A DNA stretch of 64,000 nt from Comamonadaceae bacterium. Lineage in GTDB: Bacteria; Pseudomonadota; Gammaproteobacteria; Burkholderiales; Burkholderiaceae_C. The stretch's first letter is position 1; every line of letters begins with the position of its first letter. The notes beneath the pieces were generated by a model. The model worked only from the letters and a program-made list of their open reading frames with translations, made no database searches and was not told the DNA's origin. A program made the position numbers and the translations under genes. The stretch is from positions 1 through 64,000 of the forward strand of contig JAIYBB010000005.1 in NCBI GenBank assembly GCA_027488735.1, in the 5' to 3' direction. This document shows positions 38,484 through 47,155 of this stretch, piece after piece.

Positions 38484-40280
38484 TTAGAGTTCACCTTTTT
38501 GTTGGTTCAGGGCGAAAAACCGCACCACCCGAATCAGCATATGGCGGTCAAAGGGCTTTGCCAACACGTGGTTGATACCAGCCAGACGACATCGCTCAAG
38601 CGCGTCTTGCGCCACATTGGCGGTCAGAGCCACCATCGGCATATCGCGCATGGGCAAGTTGGCATGCTGGCGGATGTGTTGCGCCACTTGGGCACCATCA
38701 ATGTCGGGCATGACCAAGTCAATCAGCACTAACGCATACACATGTGACAGCATTTTGTCCAACGCCTGTTGACCGTTTTCCGCCTGGTCAATGACTGCAT
38801 TGGGAAAGTGGCGCAGCAACGTGGTGGTGACCAGCAGCCGGTTGACTTGGTTGTCGTCAACCACCAGCAATTGCAGTGCAGTTTGGTCCAAACTGGCGTC
38901 AGTCTGAGGGGTTTGGTTTTTGGGTACTTGCGGTTCAGCCGCGATTTCTAGCGGAAGCTTGACAGTGAAGGTGGTGCCTACCCCTGGCTGGCTGGATAAG
39001 CCCAATTCCCCCCGGTGGCTTTTCACCAGACTTTGGGTGATGGCCAGGCCCAGTCCATTGCCGCGCATGGGCTCGCTCATGCGCAAAGCAGTTTGGGCAT
39101 CATGCACTTGAATGAATGGGCGAAAGATGTGCTTTTGCTGCTCTTCGGTCATGCCGATACCGGTGTCCTCCACCGCCACCAACAGGTACGGCACATCATC
39201 CATGTGAATCAGCGACGCACGCATATGCACGCCCCCTTTTGAGGTGAATTTGATGGCATTGCCCAATAAATTGATGAGAATTTGCGACAAACGGTTTTGG
39301 TCGATACGCACCCACACAGGCAGATTTTTGGCTAGGGTGAGCTTGTAGCCGAGTTGCATTTCATGAGCTTGGTGGGTCAAGGTGTCAAACGTTTGCTGCA
39401 GCACATGGGGCAGGTCGACCACTTGCGGATGCAAGGTCAATTGACCCAACCTGATTTGTGAAAAATCGAGCAGGTCGTTGATGACGGTGAGTAAATGCGC
39501 GGCGGCATTTTGGGCGCTGGCGACAAAACCGATGGACTCGTTGTTCAATTGCTTGTTGTCATGCATCAAACCCAAGTAGCCGATCACGGCATTGAGCGGC
39601 GTGCGCATGTCGTGGCTCACCATGGCCAGAAATTTGTCTTTGTGTGAGTCAGCCAATTTCAATGCGGCGGATGCATTGGCCAAGCGTTTGTTGATTCGGT
39701 TGAGCGTGTGCATGGATTGCGAATGGGCCGAGTCATACACAAACACCAGAATCACTTGGGTGATCTCCAGCAACATGATGCACATGAAGCTTTGTGTCAG
39801 TTGTTGCCAACTGTAGAGTTCTGCCATGGGCAAGTGGCCGTTGATTTGGGCAAAAAACATCAACAGCAGACTGAAAAAGCTCAAAACCACCCAAAAAATG
39901 GCCCATTGCCGATCCATGCAAAACACTGCCAGCAAGGGCACCAAACCCATGAACACAAGATAGGGAGACGTTAAGCCCCCGGTCAGCACAGCATTGGACA
40001 AAATCAAAACTATCAATGTGATTTGGTAAATCGCGTGTGACCACAACATAGGCAAGCCAAACCGCCACGCCGACAAATTGGCCAGCAACAAAGCGCTGGC
40101 GACCAAGCAAGTTATCGCCGCGAACGGGTTTGGCAGCCACCACATCAGGATGGAGATGGGCAGCAAAAACACCACGGCAGCCAAGGAGTTGATCAAAAAA
40201 TAAAAATTTTGTGAACTGCGTAATTCCAAGGGCAACTTGCGCAGCACCCATAAGTAAAAAAGGTAATTTTTATTCGCCAT
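38484..40280 (-). CDS. Hybrid sensor histidine kinase with C-terminal receiver domain
   Basis: A 598-residue inner-membrane sensor. The N-terminal part has about six hydrophobic helices (roughly 25-190) and no large periplasmic domain. The HisKA domain has the phosphorylated His in FLAMVSHDMRTPLNAVIGY near residue 230. The ATPase domain shows the N box (LINLLGNAIKFTS), DTGIGM and GNGLGLAI. The receiver domain follows (about 470-590) with VVDDNQVNR, the phospho-acceptor Asp in VLIDLVMPDIDG and the conserved LAKPFD lysine. No response regulator with a DNA-binding output is adjacent, so its partner is elsewhere. The ATG at 40280 is preferred over a TTG at 40301. Confidence 0.9.
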   Translation of the reverse strand: MANKNYLFYLWVLRKLPLELRSSQNFYFLINSLAAVVFLLPISILMWWLPNPFAAITCLVASALLLANLSAWRFGLPMLWSHAIYQITLIVLILSNAVLTGGLTSPYLVFMGLVPLLAVFCMDRQWAIFWVVLSFFSLLLMFFAQINGHLPMAELYSWQQLTQSFMCIMLLEITQVILVFVYDSAHSQSMHTLNRINKRLANASAALKLADSHKDKFLAMVSHDMRTPLNAVIGYLGLMHDNKQLNNESIGFVASAQNAAAHLLTVINDLLDFSQIRLGQLTLHPQVVDLPHVLQQTFDTLTHQAHEMQLGYKLTLAKNLPVWVRIDQNRLSQILINLLGNAIKFTSKGGVHMRASLIHMDDVPYLLVAVEDTGIGMTEEQQKHIFRPFIQVHDAQTALRMSEPMRGNGLGLAITQSLVKSHRGELGLSSQPGVGTTFTVKLPLEIAAEPQVPKNQTPQTDASLDQTALQLLVVDDNQVNRLLVTTTLLRHFPNAVIDQAENGQQALDKMLSHVYALVLIDLVMPDIDGAQVAQHIRQHANLPMRDMPMVALTANVAQDALERCRLAGINHVLAKPFDRHMLIRVVRFFALNQQKGEL

Positions 40281-40323
40281 GCTTGGTAATTTGTCAGTCA
40301 ATTAGGGTTTTGTAAAGTGTAGC

Positions 40324-40351
40324 TTTGAGTGGGAGTTTTTTGAAATAGAAT
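40324..40351 (+). promoter_or_regulatory. Promoter of the ahcY riboswitch transcript
   Basis: TAGAAT at 40346-40351 is preceded by TTTGAG at 40324-40329, 16 bases away. The expected transcription start, about seven bases downstream, falls on the first base of the SAH riboswitch P1 helix at 40358. Confidence 0.6.
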
Positions 40352-40357
40352 TTGACT

Positions 40358-40451
40358 ACCGAGGAGCGCTGCAGCAACAAACCATGTTGTGAGGCTCGGA
40401 ACCCTTTCCAACTGCGCTCACCCACTGATAACGTGAGGTGAGCACCTCGGT
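40358..40451 (+). ncRNA. SAH (S-adenosylhomocysteine) riboswitch
   Basis: The conserved SAH riboswitch core is visible: CCGAGGAGCGCTGC at 40359-40372, AGGCTCGGAA at 40392-40401 and GCGCTCACC at 40414-40422. ACCGAGG at 40358-40364 pairs exactly with CCTCGGT at 40445-40451. It precedes ahcY by 57 bases. In other beta-proteobacteria this element turns on SAH hydrolase expression when toxic S-adenosylhomocysteine builds up. The GTGAGGTGAGCACCTC hairpin near its 3' end may take part in the switch. Confidence 0.9.
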
Positions 40452-40507
40452 ACCCCAAGTGCTTGCTTTTCTGCGTCAGTGGCCCTGAACTTTTTTGGAG
40501 CCTCACT

Positions 40508-41941
40508 ATGAACGCATCTCTCAAACCTACACAAACCACCGATTTCCATGTCGCCGACATGAGCCTGGCCGATTGGGGCCGCAAAGAAATCAAAATCGCC
40601 GAAACCGAAATGCCCGGCCTCATGGCCATTCGCCAAGAGTTCGCCAAAGCGCAACCGCTCAAAGGCGCGCGCATCACCGGTTCACTGCACATGACGATTC
40701 AAACAGCGGTGCTGGTTGAAACCCTGCAAGCCCTGGGCGCACAAGTGCGTTGGGCCTCTTGCAATATTTTCTCTACCCAAGACCATGCTGCCGCCGCGCT
40801 GGTCGCTAACGGCACACCTGTGTTCGCTTACAAAGGCGAAACATTGGATGACTACTGGGATTACACCCACCGCATTTTTGAATTCGGTGCCAAGGGCACG
40901 GACGGCGAAGGTCCGAACATGATTTTGGATGACGGCGGCGACGCCACATTGCTCATGCACTTGGGCAAGCGCGCTGAAAAAGACGCTTCATTGCTGAACA
41001 ACCCCGGCAGCGAAGAAGAAGTCTGTTTGTTTAACGCCATCAAGGCCAAGCTCGCTGTTGACTCCACTTGGTACAGCCGCAAATCTGCACACATCATCGG
41101 CGTGACAGAAGAAACCACCACCGGCGTGTTGCGCCTGAACGAAATGGCTGCCAAGGGCACATTGATGTTCCGCGCCATCAACGTGAACGACTCAGTAACC
41201 AAGAGCAAGTTCGACAACCTGTATGGCTGCCGCGAATCGTTGGTGGACTCCATCAAGCGCGCCACTGACGTGATGATCGCCGGCAAAGTGGCTTTGGTGG
41301 CCGGTTACGGCGACGTGGGCAAAGGTTCCGCCCAAGCCTTGCGTGCTTTGAGCGCCCAAGTGTGGGTGACAGAAATCGACCCGATCAACGCATTGCAAGC
41401 GGCCATGGAAGGCTACAAAGTGGTGACCATGGAATACGCAGCCGACAAAGCCGATATTTTTGTGTCTGCCACCGGCAATAAAAACGTCATCCGTTACGAG
41501 CACATGGCCGCCATGAAAGACGAGGCGATTGTGTGCAATATCGGTCACTTCGACAATGAAATCGATGTAGCTTCGCTGGAAAAACTCCAGTGGGACGAGA
41601 TCAAACCGCAAGTCGATCACATCGTCTTCCCTGACGGCAAAAAAATCACTTTGCTGGCCAAAGGCCGTTTGGTGAATTTGGGTTGCGCCACCGGCCACCC
41701 TAGCTTTGTGATGAGTGCCAGCTTTGCTAACCAAACCATCGCCCAGATCGAGTTGTTTACCAAGCAAGACCATTACGAAAACGGCAAGGTCTATGTGCTG
41801 CCCAAGCATTTGGACGAAAAAGTCGCGCGTTTGCATTTGAAGAAAGTCGGCGCCATGTTGACAGTGTTGAGCGATGAGCAAGCGGCTTACATTGGTGTCA
41901 GCAAAAACGGCCCTTACAAAGCCGACACTTACCGCTATTGA
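40508..41941 (+). CDS. ahcY: Adenosylhomocysteinase (SAH hydrolase)
   Basis: A 477-residue NAD-dependent enzyme that splits S-adenosylhomocysteine to homocysteine and adenosine, relieving product inhibition of methyltransferases. The block [16 protein letters not shown], the NAD-binding [13 protein letters not shown] and the C-terminal [11 protein letters not shown] are diagnostic. The length with an internal insertion is that of the proteobacterial form. A GGAG ribosome-binding site lies just before the ATG at 40508. The upstream SAH riboswitch gives direct evidence for regulation by its substrate. tlyA and metF follow closely. Confidence 0.97.
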   Translation: MNASLKPTQTTDFHVADMSLADWGRKEIKIAETEMPGLMAIRQEFAKAQPLKGARITGSLHMTIQTAVLVETLQALGAQVRWASCNIFSTQDHAAAALVANGTPVFAYKGETLDDYWDYTHRIFEFGAKGTDGEGPNMILDDGGDATLLMHLGKRAEKDASLLNNPGSEEEVCLFNAIKAKLAVDSTWYSRKSAHIIGVTEETTTGVLRLNEMAAKGTLMFRAINVNDSVTKSKFDNLYGCRESLVDSIKRATDVMIAGKVALVAGYGDVGKGSAQALRALSAQVWVTEIDPINALQAAMEGYKVVTMEYAADKADIFVSATGNKNVIRYEHMAAMKDEAIVCNIGHFDNEIDVASLEKLQWDEIKPQVDHIVFPDGKKITLLAKGRLVNLGCATGHPSFVMSASFANQTIAQIELFTKQDHYENGKVYVLPKHLDEKVARLHLKKVGAMLTVLSDEQAAYIGVSKNGPYKADTYRY

Positions 41942-41945
41942 TCCG

Positions 41946-42713
41946 ATGCGCGCCGACCAGTTGCTGGTCGAGCGCGGTCTGGCTACATCGCGCTCACAAG
42001 CCCAGCGTTTGATCGCCACGGGTGTGCAATGGCGAAATCCTTTGCACATCTGGCAGCGCATCGAAAAAAACGGTGTCTTGCTGCCGCCTGATTGTGAATT
42101 GCAATTGCTGGATGACGCCGAGTCGCGGTTTGTGTCGCGCGGCGGTTTGAAACTGGCTGGCGCTTTGCAATCAACCGGTGTGGCGGTTCTCGGTTTGCGT
42201 TGTTTAGACATCGGCCAATCCACTGGCGGCTTCACCGATTGCTTGTTGCAACACGGTGCAGCGCAGGTGGTGGGTGTGGATGTCGGTCATGCGCAATTGC
42301 ACCCGTCGTTGCAAAACGATGCGCGGGTGGTGTGCATTGAGAAGTTCAATGCGCGCACTTTGAACGCGGACGACTCACCGTTGCAAGCACACACCCCGCA
42401 AGGTGGCTTTGATCTGCTGGTAGCTGACCTCAGTTTTATTTCGCTCACGCTGGTGTTGCCTGTCATGCCCGCATTGATGCAAGACAGCGCCCATGCGTTG
42501 TTGTTGGTCAAGCCGCAGTTTGAATTGCAGCCCGCAGACATTGGCAAAGGCGGCTTGGTCAAAGACCCGGCTTCCTACGCGCAAGTGCAGCAGCGGTTGA
42601 CCTCAGCGTGTGAAGAAGCGGGGTTTGAGGTTTTGCAATGGTTAGGCAGTCCGGTTGCTGGTGGTGACGGTAACCGGGAATTTTTTATTCATGTGCGCAG
42701 GAGAATGTCATGA
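41946..42713 (+). CDS. tlyA: TlyA-family rRNA methyltransferase (S4 domain plus FtsJ-like domain)
   Basis: A 255-residue protein with an N-terminal S4 RNA-binding domain (ADQLLVERGLATSRSQAQRLI, about 2-60). An FtsJ/RrmJ-like SAM-dependent methyltransferase domain follows, with CLDIGQSTGGFTDCLL and DLLVADLSFISL. Relatives have been called haemolysins, but TlyA is known as a 2'-O-methyltransferase acting on rRNA. The ATG at 41946 is four bases after the ahcY stop and matches the S4 N-terminus. Its SAM use fits the SAH riboswitch transcript. It overlaps metF as ATGA. Confidence 0.92.
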   Translation: MRADQLLVERGLATSRSQAQRLIATGVQWRNPLHIWQRIEKNGVLLPPDCELQLLDDAESRFVSRGGLKLAGALQSTGVAVLGLRCLDIGQSTGGFTDCLLQHGAAQVVGVDVGHAQLHPSLQNDARVVCIEKFNARTLNADDSPLQAHTPQGGFDLLVADLSFISLTLVLPVMPALMQDSAHALLLVKPQFELQPADIGKGGLVKDPASYAQVQQRLTSACEEAGFEVLQWLGSPVAGGDGNREFFIHVRRRMS

Positions 42714-43552
42714 GCGCTTCCAACCCTATTCCCGTCAGCTTCGAGTTTTTCCCCCCCAAAACAGCAGAGGGCGCGGCCAAGTTATTGACCGTGCGTCAAG
42801 AACTGTATGCGCTCAAGCCGCAGTTTTTCAGCGTCACTTACGGCGCGGGCGGCTCCACCCAAGACGGCACCTTGCAGCAAGTGCAAAGCATTTTGCAAGA
42901 TGGCTTTGATGCGGCACCACACTTTTCGTGCATAGGCACCACGCGAGACACAGTGCGCGAACAGTTGGCGGCATTCAAAGCGGCTGGCATTGGACGCATG
43001 GTGGCTTTGCGTGGTGACTTGCCCAGCGGCCACGGCACCTTCGGTGAATTCCGTTATGCCAGCGAATTGGTGGAATGCATACGCCAAGAGTCGGGCGAGC
43101 ATTTCCATATTGAAGTCGGTTGTTACCCCGAAGTGCACCCGCAGGCCAAATCGCCGCGGGCCGATGTGCAAGCCTATGTGACCAAAGTCAAAGCAGGCGC
43201 AAACTCAGCCATCACCCAGTATTTTTTCAACAGCGATGCTTACTTTCGCTTTGTCGACGAGGCCTACAAACTCGGTGCGGATATTCCTGTTGTGCCCGGC
43301 ATCATGCCGATCACCAGCTCCTCGCAATTGATGCGTTTTTCAGATGCTTGCGGGGCGGAAATTCCGCGCTGGATACGTTTGCGTTTGCAATCGTTTGGGG
43401 ACGACAGCGCATCCATCAAAGCATTTGGTTTGGAGGTGGTCAGCGACTTGTGCGAGCAATTGAAGAACGGCGGCGCACCGGGCTTGCATTTCTACACCAT
43501 GAACCAGTCGACAGCAGTGACGGCGATTTGCCGCAACCTCAGTCTGGCTTAG
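42710..43552 (+). CDS. metF: 5,10-methylenetetrahydrofolate reductase
   Basis: A 280-residue FAD enzyme that makes 5-methyl-tetrahydrofolate for remethylation of homocysteine to methionine. The opening SFEFFPPKTAEG, the block SVTYGAGGSTQDGT and the GVEVGCYPE-like HIEVGCYPEVHP segment are typical of MetF. Its place behind ahcY links SAH breakdown to methionine regeneration in one transcript. The stop overlaps the convergent rlmJ by three to four bases. Confidence 0.96.
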   Translation: MSASNPIPVSFEFFPPKTAEGAAKLLTVRQELYALKPQFFSVTYGAGGSTQDGTLQQVQSILQDGFDAAPHFSCIGTTRDTVREQLAAFKAAGIGRMVALRGDLPSGHGTFGEFRYASELVECIRQESGEHFHIEVGCYPEVHPQAKSPRADVQAYVTKVKAGANSAITQYFFNSDAYFRFVDEAYKLGADIPVVPGIMPITSSSQLMRFSDACGAEIPRWIRLRLQSFGDDSASIKAFGLEVVSDLCEQLKNGGAPGLHFYTMNQSTAVTAICRNLSLA

Positions 43553-44445
43553 CCGCGTGTCAGACTGAAACCGGCCAAGTGATCCTGGCCCATCAATTGC
43601 ACCATTTGCGGCAAGGCTTGATGCAACTGCTCGTGTAGCGTAAAGGGTGGATTGATGACGATCACACCGCTGTCAACCAAACCTATCGGTTTGATGGATT
43701 CACCCGCAGCAACCCCATCGCGCGCGCCAGTGCGTATGCGCAAAGTGGCATGCAACCAAGGCTTGTCAGCTTGTCTTGCAAGGTTGGTCAAATGTCGCGG
43801 CAGGCTGTGCGCCTGGGGGCGCGGAATGATCGGGTACCAAACCACATAAGTCCCTGTGGCAAAGCGTTTCATGCCAATTGAGACGGCTACCACCACGCGT
43901 TCGTAATCGAGTTTGATTTCATAACTTGGGTCAATGAAAACCAAGCCGCGACGCGACGGGGGCGGCAGAAATTTGGGCAAACCGTTGAACCCGTCTTCAT
44001 GCATCACCATGACTTGTCGGCCCGCTTTCAAAGCTTCTACCTGCGTTTGCAGCGCGCGTATGTCCGTGGGGTGCATTTCAAACAGTTTGAGTTTGTCCTG
44101 TTCTCGCAACAAGTGTTGGGCGATGAAGGGGGAACCCGGATAGTTCAGCAAGCCGCCAGACGGGTTGAAATGGTCCAGCACCCGGCGATAGTCCAACAAC
44201 AAGTCTGCCATGGGCCCGGCAAGCTTGGATTTGTTGCGCATAAGCGCCAGTAAACCGTCTTGTGATTCGCCGCTTTGCCTCGCATCGTTGCTGTCAAGCC
44301 GGTAAATACCAGCCCCGGCATGGGTATCGATGGCGGTGAAACCCACCTCTTTGAGTGCTAAATGCTTCATAACAGAAACCAAAATCGAGTGTTTGAGCAC
44401 ATCGGCATGGTTGCCTGCGTGAAAGCTGTGGCGATAACTGAACAT
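43549..44445 (-). CDS. rlmJ: 23S rRNA (adenine-2030-N6)-methyltransferase RlmJ
   Basis: A 298-residue SAM-dependent methyltransferase that modifies adenine 2030 in 23S rRNA. It opens with FSYRHSFHAGNHADVLKH, the RlmJ hallmark. The block GLVFIDPSYE and the catalytic N-P-P-F near the C-terminus (VIVINPPFTLHEQL) follow. The frame is open upstream to 44553, but the ATG at 44445 gives the canonical N-terminus. It is convergent with metF. Confidence 0.95.
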   Translation of the reverse strand: MFSYRHSFHAGNHADVLKHSILVSVMKHLALKEVGFTAIDTHAGAGIYRLDSNDARQSGESQDGLLALMRNKSKLAGPMADLLLDYRRVLDHFNPSGGLLNYPGSPFIAQHLLREQDKLKLFEMHPTDIRALQTQVEALKAGRQVMVMHEDGFNGLPKFLPPPSRRGLVFIDPSYEIKLDYERVVVAVSIGMKRFATGTYVVWYPIIPRPQAHSLPRHLTNLARQADKPWLHATLRIRTGARDGVAAGESIKPIGLVDSGVIVINPPFTLHEQLHQALPQMVQLMGQDHLAGFSLTRG

Positions 44446-44498
44446 TGCGCCATGGTAACTCGCCTGCTTGGGTTTGCAAAACCACCGGCAAACTGGCA

Positions 44499-44598
44499 TA
44501 GAATGTAAGGCTTCGCAGCGAACAAGGTCCCGCGGCTTAGTTTTCACCCCCACCTAAGAGGTTCTCAGCAGAAGAACACCGACCGTGGAAAAGGACCC
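44499..44598 (+). promoter_or_regulatory. rplM-rpsI promoter element and putative structured leader RNA
   Basis: TAGAAT at 44499-44504 is a likely -10 element, though no clear -35 is seen. The following leader can fold: GGTCC (44526-44530) with GGACC (44593-44597) and CGCGG (44531-44535) with CCGTG (44583-44587) form an outer stem. It encloses CTTAG/CTAAG (44536-44540 with 44554-44558) and GTTCT/AGAAC (44561-44565 with 44573-44577). This may be an L13 autoregulation site; that is inference. Confidence 0.45.
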
Positions 44599-44621
44599 CA
44601 CAACCCACTCTAGGAAAACAC

Positions 44622-45050
44622 ATGTCCACTTTCAGCGCAAAACCCGCTGACGTGACGCATGAGTGGTTTGTGATTGACGCCACCGACAAGGTGCTCGGAC
44701 GGATTGCCAGCGAAGCAGCCCTCCGTTTACGCGGCAAGCACAAAGCCATTTATACGCCCCACGTCGATACCGGCGACTACATTGTCGTCATCAACTCGTC
44801 CAAAATCCGTGTCACAGGCAACAAAGCCTTGGACAAGATGTACCACCGCCATTCAGGCTATCCAGGTGGCATCTCCAGTACCAACTTCAAAGACATGCAG
44901 GCCAAGCACCCCACACGTGCTTTGGAAAAAGCCGTCAAAGGCATGCTGCCCAAAGGCCCGCTGGGTTTTGCCATGATCAAAAAGCTCAAGGTGTACGGCG
45001 GTGCCGAGCATCCCCATACCGCCCAACAGCCTAAAGTGCTGGACATCTAA
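44622..45050 (+). CDS. rplM: Ribosomal protein L13
   Basis: A 142-residue large-subunit ribosomal protein. The blocks [43 protein letters not shown] and [13 protein letters not shown] are diagnostic. Length is standard. An AGGA ribosome-binding site precedes the ATG. It is followed by rpsI after 11 bases, the conserved bacterial rplM-rpsI operon. Confidence 0.98.
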   Translation: MSTFSAKPADVTHEWFVIDATDKVLGRIASEAALRLRGKHKAIYTPHVDTGDYIVVINSSKIRVTGNKALDKMYHRHSGYPGGISSTNFKDMQAKHPTRALEKAVKGMLPKGPLGFAMIKKLKVYGGAEHPHTAQQPKVLDI

Positions 45051-45061
45051 GGAGCTATGAA

Positions 45062-45454
45062 ATGATTGGTGAATGGAACAATGGCACCGGTCGTCGCAAA
45101 TCCAGCGTCGCCCGCGTGTTTCTGAAAAAAGGCTCCGGCAAAATCATGGTCAATGGCAAAGACATCGCTGAATACTTCGGCCGTCAAACCTCGATCATGA
45201 TCGCCAAGCAACCCTTGTTTTTGACTCAGCATGCCGAATCTTTCGACATTCAAATCAATGTGCAAGGTGGTGGTGAATCCGGCCAGGCCGGTGCAGCCCG
45301 TCACGGCATCACACGTGCTTTGATTGACTACGATGCGACCCTCAAACCCGCGCTGTCAGCAGCCGGTTTTGTCACCCGCGATGCGCGTGAAGTGGAACGT
45401 AAAAAAGTCGGTTTGCACGGCGCGCGTCGCCGCAAGCAGTTCAGCAAACGCTGA
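45062..45454 (+). CDS. rpsI: Ribosomal protein S9
   Basis: A 130-residue small-subunit protein. The N-terminal [19 protein letters not shown] and the C-terminal [11 protein letters not shown] tail, which reaches the P-site tRNA, are conserved. It is co-transcribed with rplM and followed by a terminator. Confidence 0.98.
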   Translation: MIGEWNNGTGRRKSSVARVFLKKGSGKIMVNGKDIAEYFGRQTSIMIAKQPLFLTQHAESFDIQINVQGGGESGQAGAARHGITRALIDYDATLKPALSAAGFVTRDAREVERKKVGLHGARRRKQFSKR

Positions 45455-45484
45455 TCCGGCTGTGCAGGCCCTGTGTCTGCCATC

Positions 45485-45518
45485 AACCGCCAGGGCTTGT
45501 GTTCTGGCGGTTTTTTTC
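45485..45518 (+). terminator. Rho-independent terminator after rpsI
   Basis: AACCGCCAG at 45485-45493 pairs with CTGGCGGTT at 45504-45512 over a ten-base loop, followed by a T run to 45517. Confidence 0.9.
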
Positions 45519-45573
45519 TGGGCGATGCAAGACAGCTTGCCGCATCAGCCTTGCATATAACCTTGTCAAAGAG

Positions 45574-45598
45574 ATTGTTGACTGAAATAGGTTACTAT
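45574..45598 (+). promoter_or_regulatory. Putative IscR type 1 operator upstream of erpA
   Basis: The 25-base segment aligns with the E. coli IscR type 1 consensus. It has GTT then GACT at 45580-45583, GAAA, TAG at 45588-45590, and C-TAT at 45595-45598, with about 20 of 25 positions agreeing by eye. It ends 34 bases before erpA, whose E. coli counterpart is IscR-regulated. Confidence 0.5.
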
Positions 45599-45632
45599 TA
45601 CCCATCAAAGAACATTTTCATTGGAGAGCGCC

Positions 45633-45998
45633 ATGAGTGCCTTAGCCGAAACTTTACCCACCGCCATGCCCGAGCCTATCGTCTTCACAGACAGTGCGGC
45701 GGCCAAAGTGGCTGACCTGATCGCCGAAGAAGGCAATCCCGATTTGAAATTACGCGTGTTTGTGCAAGGCGGCGGTTGCTCTGGTTTCCAATATGGTTTC
45801 ACCTTCGATGAAATCACCAATGAAGACGACACCATCATGTCTAAACACGGCGTCTCTTTGCTCATCGATGCTATGAGCTACCAGTATTTGTTGGGCGCCG
45901 AAATCGACTACAAAGAAGATTTGCAAGGTGCGCAGTTCGTCATCAAAAACCCGAATGCCACTAGCACCTGCGGATGCGGATCTTCATTCTCAGCTTGA
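45633..45998 (+). CDS. erpA: Iron-sulfur cluster insertion protein ErpA
   Basis: A 121-residue A-type carrier that delivers iron-sulfur clusters to apoproteins. The three cluster cysteines are visible: one in [11 protein letters not shown] and two in the C-terminal STCGCGSSF. The ATG at 45633 is preferred over an upstream in-frame TTG at 45621, since the segment GGAGAGCG between them serves as ribosome-binding site. It is monocistronic, with its own promoter region and terminator. Confidence 0.95.
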   Translation: MSALAETLPTAMPEPIVFTDSAAAKVADLIAEEGNPDLKLRVFVQGGGCSGFQYGFTFDEITNEDDTIMSKHGVSLLIDAMSYQYLLGAEIDYKEDLQGAQFVIKNPNATSTCGCGSSFSA

Positions 45999-46017
45999 TC
46001 TTTTTTTGCTGAGCAAC

Positions 46018-46044
46018 AAGCCGGGCATGTCCCGGCTTTTTTTA
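46018..46044 (+). terminator. Rho-independent terminator after erpA
   Basis: AAGCCGGG at 46018-46025 pairs with CCCGGCTT at 46031-46038, followed by a T run. It overlaps the last bases of the convergent anmK. Confidence 0.9.
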
Positions 46045-47145
46045 TGCCGGGTAAATCGCGCCGAGCACACGCGGCCCCGAAGCGCCTGTGGCCGCAGGCA
46101 AGTTACCGGGTAAATTCAGGCAGGTTTGTTGCGCCAACCAAGCAAAGGCGGCGGCCTCTACTTGCAAGGGCGGTAAACCTTGCTGCTCGGTGCTTTGAAC
46201 CGGAATGCCGGGTAATAACTGTTGCAATATATCCATCAAACAGCGGTTGTACGCGCCGCCGCCACAAACCAGCAACCGAACCGCATCTGGTGCATAGCGC
46301 AACACATCGTCTGCGCAAGCCCGGGCGGTGAAGGCAGTCAAGGTGGCTTGGACATCAACTACCGATAGACCTTTGAATTTTTCCAGGTGTGTGTTTAACC
46401 ATTCCGCATGAAAAAGATCGCGCCCAGTGCTCTTTGGTGGCCCTGAAAGCAAAAAAGGCTCACTTAAAAAACGCGATAGCAAGGCTGCTTGGCAGTGACC
46501 TGTAGCCGCCCAAGCGCCATCTTTGTCAAAGGCCTGTCCTGTGTGCTGTTGGCACCAATAATCAAGAAGTACGTTGCCCGGACCGCAATCGAAACCGCTG
46601 ACACGGGCTGGCGCGAGCACGCTCAGATTGGAGATGCCGCCGATATTGAGCACAGCCACAGTCCGACCGGGTTTGGCAAACATGTGTTGATGAAATGCAG
46701 GAACCAAGGGTGCGCCTTGCCCGCCTGCGGCAATATCGCGGCTGCGAAAGTCAGCGATCACGCGCATGGCAGTCAACTCAGCAAGCAACGAAGGATTATT
46801 GATTTGCAAGCTGTAGCCTATGCCGTCGTGCTGACCGGGTTGGTGGCGAACGGTTTGCCCATGTGCACCAATGGCGGCCACATCGCTTGCAGGTAATCCG
46901 GTGTCTTCCAGTAATTGGCGCACGGCTTGTGCGTACACCTTGACCAGCAAATTTCCGGCCAGCGCAGCCCGGTGTAATTCATCAGTGCCAGATTGGTTCA
47001 ATTGCAAAAAAGTATGGCGCAAATGCGCATCAAACGGCAAGGCGCGGTGTCCAAGAATACGAACACCCTTTGAAAAATCAGCCAATACGGCGTCCACGCC
47101 ATCCAGAGAAGTGCCAGACATCACGCCGATATAAAGCGTGGACAT
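46042..47145 (-). CDS. anmK: Anhydro-N-acetylmuramic acid kinase
   Basis: A 367-residue kinase of the murein-recycling pathway that turns 1,6-anhydro-MurNAc into MurNAc-6-phosphate. The opening YIGVMSGTSLDGVDAVL is diagnostic. GAHGQTVRHQPG and the C-terminal LLVCGGGAYNRCLM complete the sugar-kinase fold. The ATG at 47145 is chosen over a TTG two codons upstream. It lies ten bases behind the M23 peptidase gene, so the pair combines wall cleavage and wall recycling. Confidence 0.96.
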   Translation of the reverse strand: MSTLYIGVMSGTSLDGVDAVLADFSKGVRILGHRALPFDAHLRHTFLQLNQSGTDELHRAALAGNLLVKVYAQAVRQLLEDTGLPASDVAAIGAHGQTVRHQPGQHDGIGYSLQINNPSLLAELTAMRVIADFRSRDIAAGGQGAPLVPAFHQHMFAKPGRTVAVLNIGGISNLSVLAPARVSGFDCGPGNVLLDYWCQQHTGQAFDKDGAWAATGHCQAALLSRFLSEPFLLSGPPKSTGRDLFHAEWLNTHLEKFKGLSVVDVQATLTAFTARACADDVLRYAPDAVRLLVCGGGAYNRCLMDILQQLLPGIPVQSTEQQGLPPLQVEAAAFAWLAQQTCLNLPGNLPAATGASGPRVLGAIYPA

Positions 47146-47155
47146 GGGCAATCAA

